Counted from the first letter of the stretch, positions 1 to 9,261 are shown. The stretch is DNA of 64,000 nt from Eikenella corrodens (GCF_900187105.1 NZ_LT906482.1:1674001-1738000); one strand, 5' to 3'. The notes: generated from the sequence alone by a model not told the origin. Made by a program: numbers and translations.

Positions 1-507
1 TACCTTAAGCAGGCAGACGGTTATTTCCATAATTGGAAAAGCCGGTTTTCCGGCAAAAAACTGCTGTGGGCGGCGGGCTATATTGCGCTGATGCTGGCCA
101 TCAACCCGCTCTACGAAATGCTGATGGCCGCGCTGGGCGTAGAAAGCAGCGTGGACAACCTGCAAAACCAGCGCATGGTTATGGAAATGCTGCAACGCGC
201 CCCGCTGACGATGTCGGCCTATATCCTGCTGTTTGCGCCGGTTTTGGAAGAGCTGCTGCTGCGCGGCATTTTTTTCCAAAGCTTCGGCAGCATAGAAAAC
301 CGTGGCAAACGCTGGCTGCTGCTGGTGCTGTCTGCCTTTGTTTTCGGCAGCCTGCACGGCCTGCCGGTGCATTACGATTTCCTGCTGTATTTCGCCATGG
401 GCCTGGTGCTCGGCGCGGCCTATCTGCACACCAAAGATTTGAAATACCCGATTTTGATTCACATGGTAAACAACGCATTGGGCTTGGCCGGGATGTTGTT
501 TGAGTGA
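1..507 (+). CDS. CPBP family intramembrane glutamic endopeptidase, 5'-truncated by the window edge
   Basis: The reading frame is open from base 1, so the start lies outside the window; 168 residues are visible. Membrane protein of the CPBP (CAAX protease and bacteriocin-processing, formerly Abi) family. The signature is complete: EELLLRG at about bases 247-267 (motif 1, catalytic glutamates and arginine), FGSLHG (motif 2 histidine) and HMVNNALG near the C-terminus (motif 3 histidine and asparagine). Hydrophobic segments surround each motif. The family cleaves prenylated or peptide substrates in the membrane; the substrate here cannot be inferred. An earlier ATG at base 91 would start inside the protein body. 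Confidence 0.85.
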   Translation, partial: YLKQADGYFHNWKSRFSGKKLLWAAGYIALMLAINPLYEMLMAALGVESSVDNLQNQRMVMEMLQRAPLTMSAYILLFAPVLEELLLRGIFFQSFGSIENRGKRWLLLVLSAFVFGSLHGLPVHYDFLLYFAMGLVLGAAYLHTKDLKYPILIHMVNNALGLAGMLFE

Positions 508-517
508 GAATGGGGAA

Positions 518-529
518 AGGCTGCCTGAA
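518..529 (+). repeat. variant uptake sequence AGGCTGCCTGAA (simDUS dialect)
   Basis: Differs from the Eikenella dialect AGGCTACCTGAA by A to G at position 6. It lies just after the protease stop, at the border of the AT-rich block that follows. Two other copies of this variant were seen, at 8305-8316 and 35195-35206. Confidence 0.6.
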
Positions 530-535
530 AATTTG

Positions 536-555
536 AGCCAGCTATATAGCTGGCT
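536..555. terminator. 20-bp perfect palindrome after the CPBP gene
   Basis: AGCCAGCTATATAGCTGGCT is fully self-complementary and lies 29 bases after the protease stop. It could form a hairpin terminator, but the T-tract after it is weak (TAATCT). It also marks the border to the AT-rich gene. Confidence 0.45.
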
Positions 556-585
556 TAATCTGTACTTGATTTGGAAGGAAAGTAA

Positions 586-1539
586 ATGTCTAGCACGCCA
601 ATCCGATTAAATATTAAAACAAAAGAATTATCGGTAAGCCATATTTCCTCTATTCGGCAGAATAAAAGAATTTCTATCTGCAACGGTGTGCCAAAGAATA
701 TTATGGCAAAGCTGGCAAGTATTGTTTCCGATATAGACGGTTTGAATTTATTGTTGGTTCTAGAAGATGATTTTTATGCTGATGAAAATACCATTTTAGA
801 TTTTGAGATTTTGAAGTTTCTCCCAAATATAAAAAATATTCAGATATTGTCATTTCGTTGTAAGCCGCTAAATAATATTGAAGATTTAGCTTATCTTAAT
901 GATATTAAGTTGTTTGGTATAGCTGGTAATTTAGGTAAGAAGGTAGATTTTTCTGTATTGCAGAAATTTAATAATTTATCTGCCTTATCTATTGATAACA
1001 CTATTCTAGATGAAAAATATTACGGTATCATAAATAATAAAAATATTACTGAATTATCATTGAGAAAGTTACAACTATCCAGTCTGGATAAGAATCTAAA
1101 CTTACAAAAATTGGAAATACTCAATGAACTTTCTAATGCGGAAGATATGGCATCAAAATTTCCTAATATCCGTAAATTGAGTTTGACGAATTGCAAAAAG
1201 TTATTAGATTTCTCATTTATTTCTAATTGTTTGAATTTATATGATCTATATATCAACAGTGTGCCAGGCTTAACAGCAATACCAGATATCCAATTTGCTA
1301 AATTACATACCTTGTGGCTACTCAACTGCAAAAAACTGGAAAATATCCATCTGTTGTATCGTTTGAGCACGTTAAAACGTCTTGCAATTACATTTGCTAA
1401 GATTACACCTGAAGATTTGGATAATATATTCTCGGCATTAAAGCTGGAGCATTTCTATTTTATGTCTGAAAACAAGGCAAGCAATAAAAGATTTGAGGAA
1501 TTGGCGGAGAAATATCAGTGTGGCACGGATGATTTTTGA
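586..1539 (+). CDS. leucine-rich-repeat-like protein, AT-rich orphan
   Basis: 317 residues; start ATG 586 has a good ribosome-binding site (GGAAGGAAA) 4-5 bases upstream. From about residue 75 the protein shows a repeating pattern of spaced L, N and I residues (for example IRKLSLTNC, LHTLWLLNC, LKRLAITF), as in leucine-rich repeats that form a curved binding surface. There is no signal peptide or membrane segment, so it is probably cytoplasmic. Base composition is strikingly AT-rich compared with neighbours and no uptake sequence lies within it, which suggests transfer from a low-GC source. Such orphan LRR proteins often occur as immunity-like genes, but no toxin is visible here and the function is unknown. 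Confidence 0.75.
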   Translation: MSSTPIRLNIKTKELSVSHISSIRQNKRISICNGVPKNIMAKLASIVSDIDGLNLLLVLEDDFYADENTILDFEILKFLPNIKNIQILSFRCKPLNNIEDLAYLNDIKLFGIAGNLGKKVDFSVLQKFNNLSALSIDNTILDEKYYGIINNKNITELSLRKLQLSSLDKNLNLQKLEILNELSNAEDMASKFPNIRKLSLTNCKKLLDFSFISNCLNLYDLYINSVPGLTAIPDIQFAKLHTLWLLNCKKLENIHLLYRLSTLKRLAITFAKITPEDLDNIFSALKLEHFYFMSENKASNKRFEELAEKYQCGTDDF

Positions 1540-1697
1540 TGTAGGAAATGGATATTTGAATGGAGAGCTTCAGGGAGCCTGTGTGAAGTAAGGAAAAAAT
1601 CATGCCAACAGATGCATAGACAGAATTCAACAGCAAACAAGAACGCTACCACCGCCGTGTGCGCGAATTTGTTCAGCAAAACAGACTGGTGGGCGCG

Positions 1698-2045
1698 ATG
1701 AATAACACCAAGTGGCGGGAGCTACGTGAGGCAATGGATGAGTGGGGAAACGCGCCTGCCTATGAAATCAAGTATTTGTTTGATGAAAAATCGGAAGCAG
1801 AAGTGGAGCAAGCCATAGCTGAAACGACGGTGGCAATCGGCGATTGGGGTCATGAGCATTTTTATCCGATGTTTGATATCGAATGGGTGAAAATTCGGAA
1901 ATTGCGCTCGGTGTTTCGCGGGCGTTTGATCGCGCGGGAAGTCGTGGATAATAGCGAGGGCATTCGCGCGATATTGGAGCGGTTTGCTATTCCGTATGTG
2001 GAAGGTGAGTTTTGCTTTACGGTGTATGGCTACCTGAAAGCTTGA
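1698..2045 (+). CDS. small DUF6678-like protein, possibly a broken longer gene
   Basis: From ATG 1698 the protein has 115 residues and begins MNNTKWREL, followed by FYPMFDIEWVKI near the middle, as I recall for family DUF6678 (function unknown, often beside toxin-immunity genes). The frame is open further upstream to an ATG at 1602, which has the better ribosome-binding site (AGGAA at 1591-1595), but codon 6 from there is TAG (1617-1619). Between the TAG and 1698 the frame reads as plausible protein. Either translation starts at 1659 (GTG) or 1698, or this is a recent nonsense mutation. The 3' end carries an eikDUS-like stretch encoding GYLKA. Confidence 0.6.
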   Translation: MNNTKWRELREAMDEWGNAPAYEIKYLFDEKSEAEVEQAIAETTVAIGDWGHEHFYPMFDIEWVKIRKLRSVFRGRLIAREVVDNSEGIRAILERFAIPYVEGEFCFTVYGYLKA

Positions 2046-2063
2046 GTGCTGGAAAATAAAGAT

Positions 2064-2096
2064 AAAGGCTACCTGAAAGTGTTTCAGGTAGCCTTT
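2064..2096. terminator. inverted eikDUS pair, intrinsic terminator
   Basis: AAAGGCTACCTGAAA and its complement form a 15-bp stem with a 3-base loop directly after the DUF6678-like gene. A-rich and T-rich flanks make it usable on both strands, so it may also end hemH transcripts coming leftward. Confidence 0.8.
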
Positions 2097-2100
2097 AGTC

Positions 2101-2201
2101 ATAGCGGATTAGCAAAAAAGCTGCTGTGTTGGCTCGCCTTACCGTACTAGCTGTCCTGTCTACGATTCGCTGCCTTCCTCCGTCCTTTGTTAAACCGCTA
2201 T
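2101..2201. repeat. Correia-like element (CREE), diverged copy
   Basis: About 101 bp bounded by inverted ends ATAGCGGATTAGCAAA and TTTGTTAAACCGCTAT. The inside keeps the Correia core order: CTCGCCTTACCGTACTAG, then a GTCCTGTC stretch related to the usual TACTGTCTGCGG. The size matches the short Correia form. It lies between the convergent DUF6678-like gene and hemH. Confidence 0.7.
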
Positions 2202-2221
2202 ATACTTCAGGTAGCCTCACG

Positions 2222-3235
2222 CTACACCCAGCTGCCCAGGTTTTCCTGTGCGATATCTGCCAGGGCGGCGATGAAGGCTGGGTTGTCGTTGAGGCAGGGG
2301 ATGAAGCGGAAGGTTTGGCCGCCGGCTTCGTGGAATTGTTCGCGGCCTTGGATGGCGATCTCTTCCAAGGTTTCCAGGCAGTCGCTCACGAAGCCGGGGC
2401 AGAATACGTCGAGCTCGCGGATTTGCTGTTTGGCGGGCAGTTCGGTGAGCAGGTCGGATGTGGCCGGGCCTATCCAGCGGGCGCGGCCGAAGCGGCTTTG
2501 GAAGCTGATATACCACTCTTGGGCGGAGAGTTGCAGGGCTTCGGCCAGCAGTTGGGCGCTGGCTCTGCATTCGATTTCGTAGGGGTCGCCCTGCTGCACG
2601 GCGGCTTCGGGGATGCCGTGGAAGCTGAACAGGATGCGCTGGCCGCGGCCATGCTGCTGCCAGTAGGCGCGGATATGTGCGGCCATGGCTTGGATGTAGT
2701 CGGGATGATTGTAGAAACGGCTGATGGTGCGCAGGCTGATTTGGTTGCGCTGTTTGAGCAGTTCGTTCAACACCTTATCCAGCGCGGCGCCGCTGCTGCT
2801 GGCGGCGTATTGCGGATAGAGGGGGATGGCGAGCAGGCGGTCTACGCCTTGGGCTTTCATGGCGGCGATGGCGTTGGCCACGGCCGGCTCGCCGTAGGAC
2901 ATGGCGTGCCCCACCAGCACTTGCGGCAGCTCGGCTTGCAGGGCGGCAGCCTGTTTGGCTGTAATCACGGCCAGCGGTGAGCCTTCGTGTTGCCAGATTT
3001 GGCGGTAGCCGTGTGCGCTTTTTTTAGCGCGGAAGGGCAGGATGATGCCGCGCAGCAAGGGCTGCCACAACAGGCGTGGCAGCTCGACTACGCGCTGGTC
3101 GGACAAAAATTCGCGCAGATAGGGGCGCACGGCTTCGGGCGTGGGCGCGGCCGGCGTGCCGAGGTTGATGAGCAGAATACCGACTCTGGCTTGCTGCTGA
3201 GCGCCGTGTGGCGGCTCGGGTTGGAAGTGGGGCAT
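2222..3235 (-). CDS. hemH: ferrochelatase
   Basis: 337 residues; inserts Fe2+ into protoporphyrin IX in the last step of protoheme synthesis. The N-terminal GILLINLGTP motif, the metal-binding histidine in FSFHGIPE (His206) and the C-terminal block CPGFVSDCLETLEEI (279-293) with the conserved acidic residues are all present. Start ATG 3235 has AAGGAA six bases upstream. The length fits bacterial ferrochelatases. An eikDUS lies at 2206-2217, just beyond the stop. Upstream is the ftsK terminator, so it is probably transcribed alone. Confidence 0.96.
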   Translation of the reverse strand: MPHFQPEPPHGAQQQARVGILLINLGTPAAPTPEAVRPYLREFLSDQRVVELPRLLWQPLLRGIILPFRAKKSAHGYRQIWQHEGSPLAVITAKQAAALQAELPQVLVGHAMSYGEPAVANAIAAMKAQGVDRLLAIPLYPQYAASSSGAALDKVLNELLKQRNQISLRTISRFYNHPDYIQAMAAHIRAYWQQHGRGQRILFSFHGIPEAAVQQGDPYEIECRASAQLLAEALQLSAQEWYISFQSRFGRARWIGPATSDLLTELPAKQQIRELDVFCPGFVSDCLETLEEIAIQGREQFHEAGGQTFRFIPCLNDNPAFIAALADIAQENLGSWV

Positions 3236-3263
3236 GGGGGTTCCTTGGGTGTGTTTTTATTGG

Positions 3264-3300
3264 GGCTACCTGAAAAAGCTGAATAGGGTTTCAGGTAGCT
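3264..3300 (-). terminator. inverted eikDUS pair between ftsK and hemH
   Basis: GGGCTACCTGAAA and TTTCAGGTAGC arms flank a 13-base loop. A third eikDUS follows at about 3322. Placed to end ftsK transcripts before hemH. Confidence 0.65.
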
Positions 3301-3340
3301 TTATATTTGTTTGTATAGAAGGCTACCTGAAAAATATCGT

Positions 3341-5749
3341 CTACAAATCATCCTTCCTGGCCAATATCTTACGCGCCCCGCTCACGTCGGCAGGAGAGAC
3401 GATGCCAGCGTCTTCCAAGGCCTGCATCAGGTTGGCGGCGCGGTTGTAGCCGATACGCAGTTGGCGTTGCAGCGAGGAGATGGAGGTTTTGCGGCTTTCC
3501 AGAATAAAGGCCACGGCCTGGTCGAACAATTCGTCGCTGCCGGCATTGGGGTTGACGGCGTTTACGGTTTCCTGCGCGGCTTCGCCGGAGAGCAGGCCTT
3601 CGATGTAGTTGACGCCCTGCTGGCGTTTGGCAAAGGAGGCCACTTCGTGCACTTCGTGGTCGCTCACAAACGCGCCTTGCAGACGCACGGGCTCGGCGCT
3701 GCCGGGCTGGAGGAAGAGGAGATCACCGTATTTGAGCAGGTCTTCCGCGCCCATTTGATCGAGGATGGTGCGGCTGTCGATGCGGCTTTGCACGGTGAAG
3801 GCCATGCGGGTGGGGATGTTGGCCTTAATCAGGCCGGTTACCACGTCCACGCTGGGGCGCTGGGTGGCCACAATCAGGTGCATACCGGCGGCGCGGGCTT
3901 TTTGCGCTAGGCGGGCGATTTGCGTTTCCACCGCCTTTTTCTCGGTCATCATCAAGTCGGCCAATTCATCAATCACAATCACGATATAGGGCAGCTTTTG
4001 TAGCGGCTCGGGCTCGTCGGGATTGGGGCTGAAAGGGTTGGGCAAGGGTTTGCCGGAAGCGGCGGCTTCGGCCACTTTTTGGTTGAAGCCGGCCAGGTTG
4101 CGCACGCCGGCATGGGCGAGCAGGCGGTAGCGTTTTTCCATTTCGGCCACGCACCAATTCAGCGCCTGCCCGGCCTCGCGCATATCGGTTACCACCGGGC
4201 AGAGCAGGTGCGGAATGCCTTCATACACGGAAAGCTCCAGCATTTTCGGGTCGATCATGATAAAGCGCACTTCATCCGGCGCGGCCTTATACAGCATCGA
4301 CATAATCATGGCATTCACGCCCACCGATTTGCCCGAACCGGTCATGCCGCCCACCAGAAGGTGCGGCATTTTGCCCAAATCGGCCACCACCGGCTGCCCG
4401 GCAATATCTTTGCCCAAAGCCACGGTGAGCTTGGACGGCGCGGCGGCAAACACCGGCGAGGACAGAATTTCGCGCAGCAGCACTTCCTGCCGCTTCTCGT
4501 TTGGCACTTCGATGCCCATGGTGCTCTTGCCCGAAATAGTTTCCACCACACGCACCGACTGCATGGAAAGCGAACGCGCCAAATCTTTGGCCAGATTGGT
4601 AATCTGGCTGCCTTTCACGCCTTGCGCCGGCTCGATTTCAAAACGCGTAATCACCGGCCCGGCAGTGGCGCTCACCACGGTTACCTGAATGCCGAACTCG
4701 GCCAGCTTGGCCTCGATGCGCTCGGCCATGTGCTGCAGGGCTTCGGGGTTGATTTCCGGCGTGTGTTCCTGCGGGCGCGTGAGCAAATCCAATTCCGGCA
4801 GCAGATATTCGCCATCTTCGGCTTGCCGTTTGGGGGCGAACAAATCTTTCTGCCGCTCGGGCGCGGGTTTTTGTTTTTCAGGTAGCCCTTGGCCGGCGGG
4901 CTGGTTAATCTGCACCGCCACCGGTTTGCGGTTGCTGCTGGCACCTTCCACCGTTGCCACTTCTTCGGCGGTGATGGTTTTTGCCGTGCGTACCATCCGA
5001 CGGGCAAACTTCGCGTTCGGTATGTCGCGCACAAATTGGTGCGGCTGTCGGATCAGCCGATACCACAGCCATTCCAGCTGTGCCCCCGCTTTTTCCAGCA
5101 GCGTGAGCCACGACACCTGCAACAGCAGCGAGAGCCCCGCCACAATCAGCACCACCTGCACCAAAAGGCTACCTGAAACCCCCAACAGCCGCGTAAAGCC
5201 GCTACCGAGCGATTGGCCGATTAAGCCGCCCGCGCCCATCGGCAGGCTGTCGTGCAACTCGGCCGACCAGGCTGCCGCTTCCAAAAGCGGGCTGCCAAAC
5301 AAGAGCAATGCCGCTCCGCCCAAGCCCATGCCCAAGTGATACGGTTTCTCGCTGCTCTGTTTCACGCTGCGGAAATTGCGGTAGAGCCACACCGCTGCCG
5401 CCAGCAGCAGCCACCACACCGACAGCCCGAACAGATAATAGGCCACATCCGCCGTGTATGCGCCCACGAGCCCGGCCAGATTGTGCGGCTCGTTGCCGGT
5501 GGGGATGCTGCGCGACCAGGCCGGGTCGTCCATGGTGAAGCTCGCCAACGCCAAAGCCAGGCACACGGAAAACAGCAGCACCAAGAGCCACAGCATATCT
5601 GCCAAAAGCGAAATGGATTGCGAAGCCGCAGCAGCAGCGGAAGGCACGGCCGCCCGGCGCGAAGCCTTGGCAGGCGGATTGTGCCGGTTTGGCTTCGGTT
5701 TGGCAGGTTTGCTCGATTTGCTTGCTTTGCGGGAAGGTTTATTGCTCAT
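3341..5749 (-). CDS. ftsK: DNA translocase FtsK/SpoIIIE
   Basis: 802 residues from ATG 5749. Septal ATPase that pumps chromosome ends through the closing septum and promotes dimer resolution. Order of parts: basic Lys/Ser/Pro-rich N-terminus, four membrane segments in the first ~220 residues, a linker, the alpha/beta motor with Walker A GMTGSGKS (Lys474) and Walker [11 protein letters not shown], and a C-terminal gamma winged helix ([22 protein letters not shown]) that reads KOPS-type sites. The frame is open to an ATG at 5869, but a perfect TATAAT at 5832-5837 puts the transcription start downstream of that codon, favouring 5749. Two eikDUS lie inside the coding region (about 4879 and 5167). 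Confidence 0.95.
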   Translation of the reverse strand: MSNKPSRKASKSSKPAKPKPNRHNPPAKASRRAAVPSAAAAASQSISLLADMLWLLVLLFSVCLALALASFTMDDPAWSRSIPTGNEPHNLAGLVGAYTADVAYYLFGLSVWWLLLAAAVWLYRNFRSVKQSSEKPYHLGMGLGGAALLLFGSPLLEAAAWSAELHDSLPMGAGGLIGQSLGSGFTRLLGVSGSLLVQVVLIVAGLSLLLQVSWLTLLEKAGAQLEWLWYRLIRQPHQFVRDIPNAKFARRMVRTAKTITAEEVATVEGASSNRKPVAVQINQPAGQGLPEKQKPAPERQKDLFAPKRQAEDGEYLLPELDLLTRPQEHTPEINPEALQHMAERIEAKLAEFGIQVTVVSATAGPVITRFEIEPAQGVKGSQITNLAKDLARSLSMQSVRVVETISGKSTMGIEVPNEKRQEVLLREILSSPVFAAAPSKLTVALGKDIAGQPVVADLGKMPHLLVGGMTGSGKSVGVNAMIMSMLYKAAPDEVRFIMIDPKMLELSVYEGIPHLLCPVVTDMREAGQALNWCVAEMEKRYRLLAHAGVRNLAGFNQKVAEAAASGKPLPNPFSPNPDEPEPLQKLPYIVIVIDELADLMMTEKKAVETQIARLAQKARAAGMHLIVATQRPSVDVVTGLIKANIPTRMAFTVQSRIDSRTILDQMGAEDLLKYGDLLFLQPGSAEPVRLQGAFVSDHEVHEVASFAKRQQGVNYIEGLLSGEAAQETVNAVNPNAGSDELFDQAVAFILESRKTSISSLQRQLRIGYNRAANLMQALEDAGIVSPADVSGARKILARKDDL

Positions 5750-5831
5750 ATTAACGATGGGGCTACCTGAAAACCTCGGCTGGGGAAAGCCGAATAGGGC
5801 AGGCCGCCGGAATAACGATACAAAACGCCGC

Positions 5832-5837
5832 ATTATA
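5832..5837 (-). promoter_or_regulatory. candidate -10 box of the ftsK promoter
   Basis: Reads TATAAT on the minus strand, 83 bases upstream of ATG 5749. The -35 region at the right spacing is weak. It supports the 5749 start over the longer frame. Confidence 0.5.
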
Positions 5838-5931
5838 GCAGTATTGCCCCGAGGCTTGCGCGACTCCATGGAGGATAGGGTATGCGCAAAATACAGGCAG
5901 GATTGGTTTTAAAGAATGTTCAGCTATAGGC

Positions 5932-5974
5932 AAAGGCTACCTGAAAATCCAACTGCGGTTTCAGGTAGCCTTTT
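5932..5974. terminator. inverted eikDUS pair
   Basis: AAAGGCTACCTGAAAA and TTTCAGGTAGCCTTTT arms around an 11-base loop, with T-runs on both strands. No gene ends beside it now; it probably ended a gene lost when the IS and uvrB block arrived. Confidence 0.6.
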
Positions 5975-6123
5975 CGGTGTTGAGCGGCATGGAGCGGTAG
6001 CAACGTATGGAGTGGAAACGGCAAATTTGTTTGCGCTAAGCCGCTGATTTCGTCTTATCCATCATGTTGAATGTCGGTTCCTAGACTGACACCAGTTACG
6101 GTGAAGCTTAAAAACAATACAGA

Positions 6124-6871
6124 AGGGGCTTAGGAAGCAAAATTTATTTTAAAGGATTTTCCCGCAACATTCTCAGCAGTATTTTATATAAATCATCATG
6201 CCTGTGATTGAAGCGGAACTCGGTTTCTTTTAAATGCAGGTAAAACGTATGTTTCGGCACCCCGTTAAATTGCACCAAGCGATGCTTGGCGTAACTCCAA
6301 AAAGATTCAATACCGTTAATATGCCGCGTACCACGGACAAACTCATTGTCACCATGATGTACCCTGAAATGTTTGGCAAAACCCATGTCAACCAATCCCT
6401 GATAACCGCGCCAACCGTCGGTATTGATGACACTCTCGATACCGACACGACCTCTAATGACCTTTTGCAGCGTTGCCTTGGAGGCATCGGGAACAATCTC
6501 GGTATAAACCTTGTCCCCGCGTTTCAAAATGCCGAAAACGATGGTTTTCCCACCCGCACCGCGCCCGCGTTTGCCTCTGATGCGTTTGGCACCAAAATAG
6601 GATTCGTCCAATTCTACAATGCCGTATAAAGGTGCCTGCCTCCCGCATTCGTCAGCCAAACGCCGGCGCAATTTCAGGTACAGGTTATTGACACTTCTGA
6701 TGCTGACACCCGTCAGTTTTTCGGTATCGGAGGCAGTCAAATCCAAAGCAAACAGCCGCAGGAGCTGGCGAAATTTGGGCTCGGTAATTTTACTGAACTT
6801 TTGGTACTTGTTTTTTAAATTCATTTCAGAAGCTTATCACTATATTGAGTGATTTTGCTTCCTAAGCCCCT
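6124..6871 (-). mobile_element. IS1595-family insertion sequence (IS1016-like), copy 1
   Basis: 748 bp with perfect 20-bp terminal inverted repeats: AGGGGCTTAGGAAGCAAAAT at 6124-6143 and its complement at 6852-6871. It carries a single intact transposase. No 8-bp target duplication is seen: flanks are AATACAGA on the left and ATTCAATT on the right. The element sits at the border between Eikenella-type sequence and the Neisseria-type uvrB block. Confidence 0.9.
6144..6824 (-). CDS. IS1595-family transposase
   Basis: 226 residues. An N-terminal helix-turn-helix-like part (LTGVSIRSVNNLYLKLRRRL) is followed by the ISXO2-type DDE/DDN catalytic domain: VELDESYFG (first Asp/Glu), INTDGWRGY (second Asp) and HINGIESFWSYAKH (third position, Asn/Glu). 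A GKRGRGAGGKTIVFG basic stretch follows the first motif, as in IS1016 relatives. Full length, so probably active or recently active. About 40% similar by eye to the second IS transposase at 52231-52884, with different terminal repeats. Confidence 0.93.
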   Translation of the reverse strand: MNLKNKYQKFSKITEPKFRQLLRLFALDLTASDTEKLTGVSIRSVNNLYLKLRRRLADECGRQAPLYGIVELDESYFGAKRIRGKRGRGAGGKTIVFGILKRGDKVYTEIVPDASKATLQKVIRGRVGIESVINTDGWRGYQGLVDMGFAKHFRVHHGDNEFVRGTRHINGIESFWSYAKHRLVQFNGVPKHTFYLHLKETEFRFNHRHDDLYKILLRMLRENPLK

Positions 6872-6995
6872 ATTCAATTTTATTTTTGCAATTGCATGAG
6901 ACTTTACGGCTTTTTTCTCATTACAAAAATAACATTTTTCATCATTATTCACTTTTTGCATTTTTCTAATCCAATTCTTAAAAGGTTAAACTAAC

Positions 6996-9023
6996 TCACT
7001 CCGCCCCAAACAACAAATTCTCTTTAATTCCCCGTATTCTATCCCGCAACACCGCCGCCTCTTCAAACTGCAAATCTCGAGCCGCCTGCTGCATGGCCTT
7101 TTCCAGTTTAGCGATTTCTTTAATCGCGTCTTCCTCGTTGTGGATTTCGCTGACTTTAACTTTGTTTTTGCCTTTCAGACGGCCTTTGCCGCCGTCTTCT
7201 TCGTGGTACACGCCGTCGATGATGTCTTTGACCTGTTTTTTAATCTGCTGCGGCACAATGCCGTGTTCTTCGTTGAATTTAATCTGTTTTTCGCGTCGGC
7301 GTTCGGTTTCGTCGATGGCGGCTTTCATGGAGTCGGTGATTTTGTCGGCGTACAGGATGGCGACGCCGTTCACGTTGCGCGCGGCGCGGCCTATGGTTTG
7401 AATCAGGCTGCGGTGGGAGCGCAGGAAGCCTTCTTTGTCGGCGTCGAGGATGGCGACGAGGGAGACTTCGGGGATGTCGAGGCCTTCGCGCAACAGGTTG
7501 ATGCCGACGAGTACGTCAAACAGTCCGAGCCGCAAATCTCTAATGATTTCAACGCGTTCGACGGTGTCGATGTCGCTATGCAGGTAGCGCACTTTGATGC
7601 CGAGTTCGCTGTAATAGTCGGTGAGTTGCTCCGCCATGCGTTTGGTGAGGGTGGTAACGAGTACGCGTTCGCCTTTTTGGATGCGGTCGTTGATTTCGCT
7701 CATTAAGTCGTCGACTTGGGTGGCGACGGGGCGGATGATGATTTGGGGGTCGACCAGCCCGGTGGGGCGGACGACTTGTTCGACCACTTGTCCGGCGTGT
7801 TCTTCTTCGTATTTGGCGGGGGTGGCGGAGACGAAGACGGTTTGCGGCATGACTTTTTCAAATTCGTGGAATTTGAGCGGGCGGTTGTCGCGGGCGGAAG
7901 GCAGGCGGAAGCCGTAGTCCACGAGGTTTTGTTTGCGCGATGCGTCGCCTTTGTACATGCCGCCGATTTGGGTAACGGTAACGTGGCTTTCGTCGATGAA
8001 CATGATGGCGTTGCTTGGCAGGTAGTCCATCAGCGTGGGCGGCGGTTCGCCTTCTTTTTTGCCGGAGAAGTGGCGGGAGTAGTTTTCGATGCCTTTGCAG
8101 AAGCCCATTTCGTAGAGCATTTCGAGGTCAAAGCGGGTGCGCTGTTCGATGCGTTGCTGTTCGACAGGGCGTTGTTCGCGGGCGAAAAATTCGATGCGTT
8201 CGCGCAATTCTTCTTTGATGGACTCGCAGGCGCGCACTACGGTGTCGCGCGGGGTAACGTAGTGGCTGGACGGGAAGACGGTGTAGCGGCCGACGCGTTG
8301 GTGCAGGCTGCCTGAAAGCGGGTCGAACATATCGAGGCGGTCGATTTCGTCATCAAACAGGCTGATGCGCAGGGCGTTTTCGGAGCTTTCGGCGGGGTAC
8401 ACGTCAATCACGTCGCCTCGCACGCGGAAGCTGCCGCGTTTGAAATCCAAATCCCCGCGTTCGTACTGCATGGAAACGAGCGTGGCGATGATGTCGCGCT
8501 GCTCGATGGTGTCGCCTTCTTTGACGGACAATACCATTTGTTGATACTCGGTCGGGTCGCCGATACCGTAAATGGCGGACACGGTGGCGACGATAATCAC
8601 GTCGTCGCGCGTCATCAGATTTTTGGTGGCGGAAAGGCGCATCTGCTCGATGTGTTCGTTGATCGCGCTGTCCTTTTCGATGAACAAATCGCGGCTGGGC
8701 ACATAGGCTTCGGGCTGGTAATAGTCGTAGTAGGAGACGAAATATTCCACCGCGTTTTCAGGGAAAAACTCGCGCATTTCGGCGTAGAGCTGGGCGGCAA
8801 GGGTTTTGTTGTGCGCCATGATAATGGCGGGGCGGCCGCTTTGGGCGATGACGTTCGCCATGGTGTAGGTTTTGCCCGAACCGGTTACGCCGAGCAGGGT
8901 TTGATAGGCAAGGCCGTCTGAAAGCCCTTCGAGCAGGCCGGCAATGGCGGTCGGCTGGTCGCCTGCGGGCGGGAAGGGTTGGTGGAGTTTGAATGGGGAA
9001 TTGGGGTATTGGATGATGTCCAT
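6996..9023 (-). CDS. uvrB: excinuclease ABC subunit B
   Basis: 675 residues from ATG 9023. Damage-recognition helicase of nucleotide excision repair, partner of UvrA and UvrC. Visible: Walker [14 protein letters not shown], the beta-hairpin motif [15 protein letters not shown], helicase motifs ([42 protein letters not shown]) and a C-terminal UVR motif ([23 protein letters not shown]) that binds UvrC. Unlike other genes here it has no eikDUS but holds two Neisseria AG-DUS and one simDUS, so the allele looks imported from a Neisseria relative. A minus-strand eikDUS ends one base before the ATG and may serve as the ribosome-binding site. Confidence 0.97.
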   Translation of the reverse strand: MDIIQYPNSPFKLHQPFPPAGDQPTAIAGLLEGLSDGLAYQTLLGVTGSGKTYTMANVIAQSGRPAIIMAHNKTLAAQLYAEMREFFPENAVEYFVSYYDYYQPEAYVPSRDLFIEKDSAINEHIEQMRLSATKNLMTRDDVIIVATVSAIYGIGDPTEYQQMVLSVKEGDTIEQRDIIATLVSMQYERGDLDFKRGSFRVRGDVIDVYPAESSENALRISLFDDEIDRLDMFDPLSGSLHQRVGRYTVFPSSHYVTPRDTVVRACESIKEELRERIEFFAREQRPVEQQRIEQRTRFDLEMLYEMGFCKGIENYSRHFSGKKEGEPPPTLMDYLPSNAIMFIDESHVTVTQIGGMYKGDASRKQNLVDYGFRLPSARDNRPLKFHEFEKVMPQTVFVSATPAKYEEEHAGQVVEQVVRPTGLVDPQIIIRPVATQVDDLMSEINDRIQKGERVLVTTLTKRMAEQLTDYYSELGIKVRYLHSDIDTVERVEIIRDLRLGLFDVLVGINLLREGLDIPEVSLVAILDADKEGFLRSHRSLIQTIGRAARNVNGVAILYADKITDSMKAAIDETERRREKQIKFNEEHGIVPQQIKKQVKDIIDGVYHEEDGGKGRLKGKNKVKVSEIHNEEDAIKEIAKLEKAMQQAARDLQFEEAAVLRDRIRGIKENLLFGAE
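7174..7185 (-). repeat. Neisseria-type AG-DUS inside uvrB
   Basis: TTCAGACGGCCT on the plus strand, i.e. AGGCCGTCTGAA on the minus strand. This is the uptake sequence dialect of Neisseria, foreign to this genome. Confidence 0.9.
8305..8316 (+). repeat. simDUS variant inside uvrB
   Basis: AGGCTGCCTGAA, another dialect different from the eikDUS that dominates this window. Confidence 0.8.
8911..8922 (+). repeat. second Neisseria-type AG-DUS inside uvrB
   Basis: AGGCCGTCTGAA. Together with 7174-7185 it brackets most of the uvrB coding region. I saw no other AG-DUS in the window. Confidence 0.9.
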
Positions 9024-9057
9024 GAGGCTACCTGAAAAAAGCGCGGGCAAAGGTGGA

Positions 9058-9063
9058 ATTATA
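9058..9063 (-). promoter_or_regulatory. candidate -10 box of uvrB
   Basis: TATAAT on the minus strand, 35 bases before ATG 9023; no good -35 hexamer at the expected distance. Confidence 0.4.
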
Positions 9064-9261
9064 ACGCTAATGCGTGTGCTTGCTGCTGGGTGGCTGGGGA
9101 AGTTTCAGGTAGCCTTTTGTGGCAGGGTAGGGCGGCAACGGGGTAGGGCGGTATTGTTATGCTGCCGGCTCAGTTCCTACACAGCTAAAACCGCAGCCCG
9201 GCTTTGCTAGCATCCGATTTTCAGGTAGCCTTTGCGGCTGGATACAAACAAGGAGTTTCCC

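Larger units (their letters stand above)
5750..6123. other. gene-free stretch between ftsK and the IS element
   Basis: Holds the ftsK leader and promoter, one eikDUS close to the ftsK start, and an inverted eikDUS pair at 5932-5974. From about 5975 to the IS edge I see no gene or clear structure; this is probably the remnant of a disrupted neighbourhood. Confidence 0.6.

Noticed and set aside
2126-2980. Long plus-strand frame across hemH
   Set aside because: Antisense shadow of the GC-rich ferrochelatase gene; composition of low-complexity Gly/Ala and no family motif.
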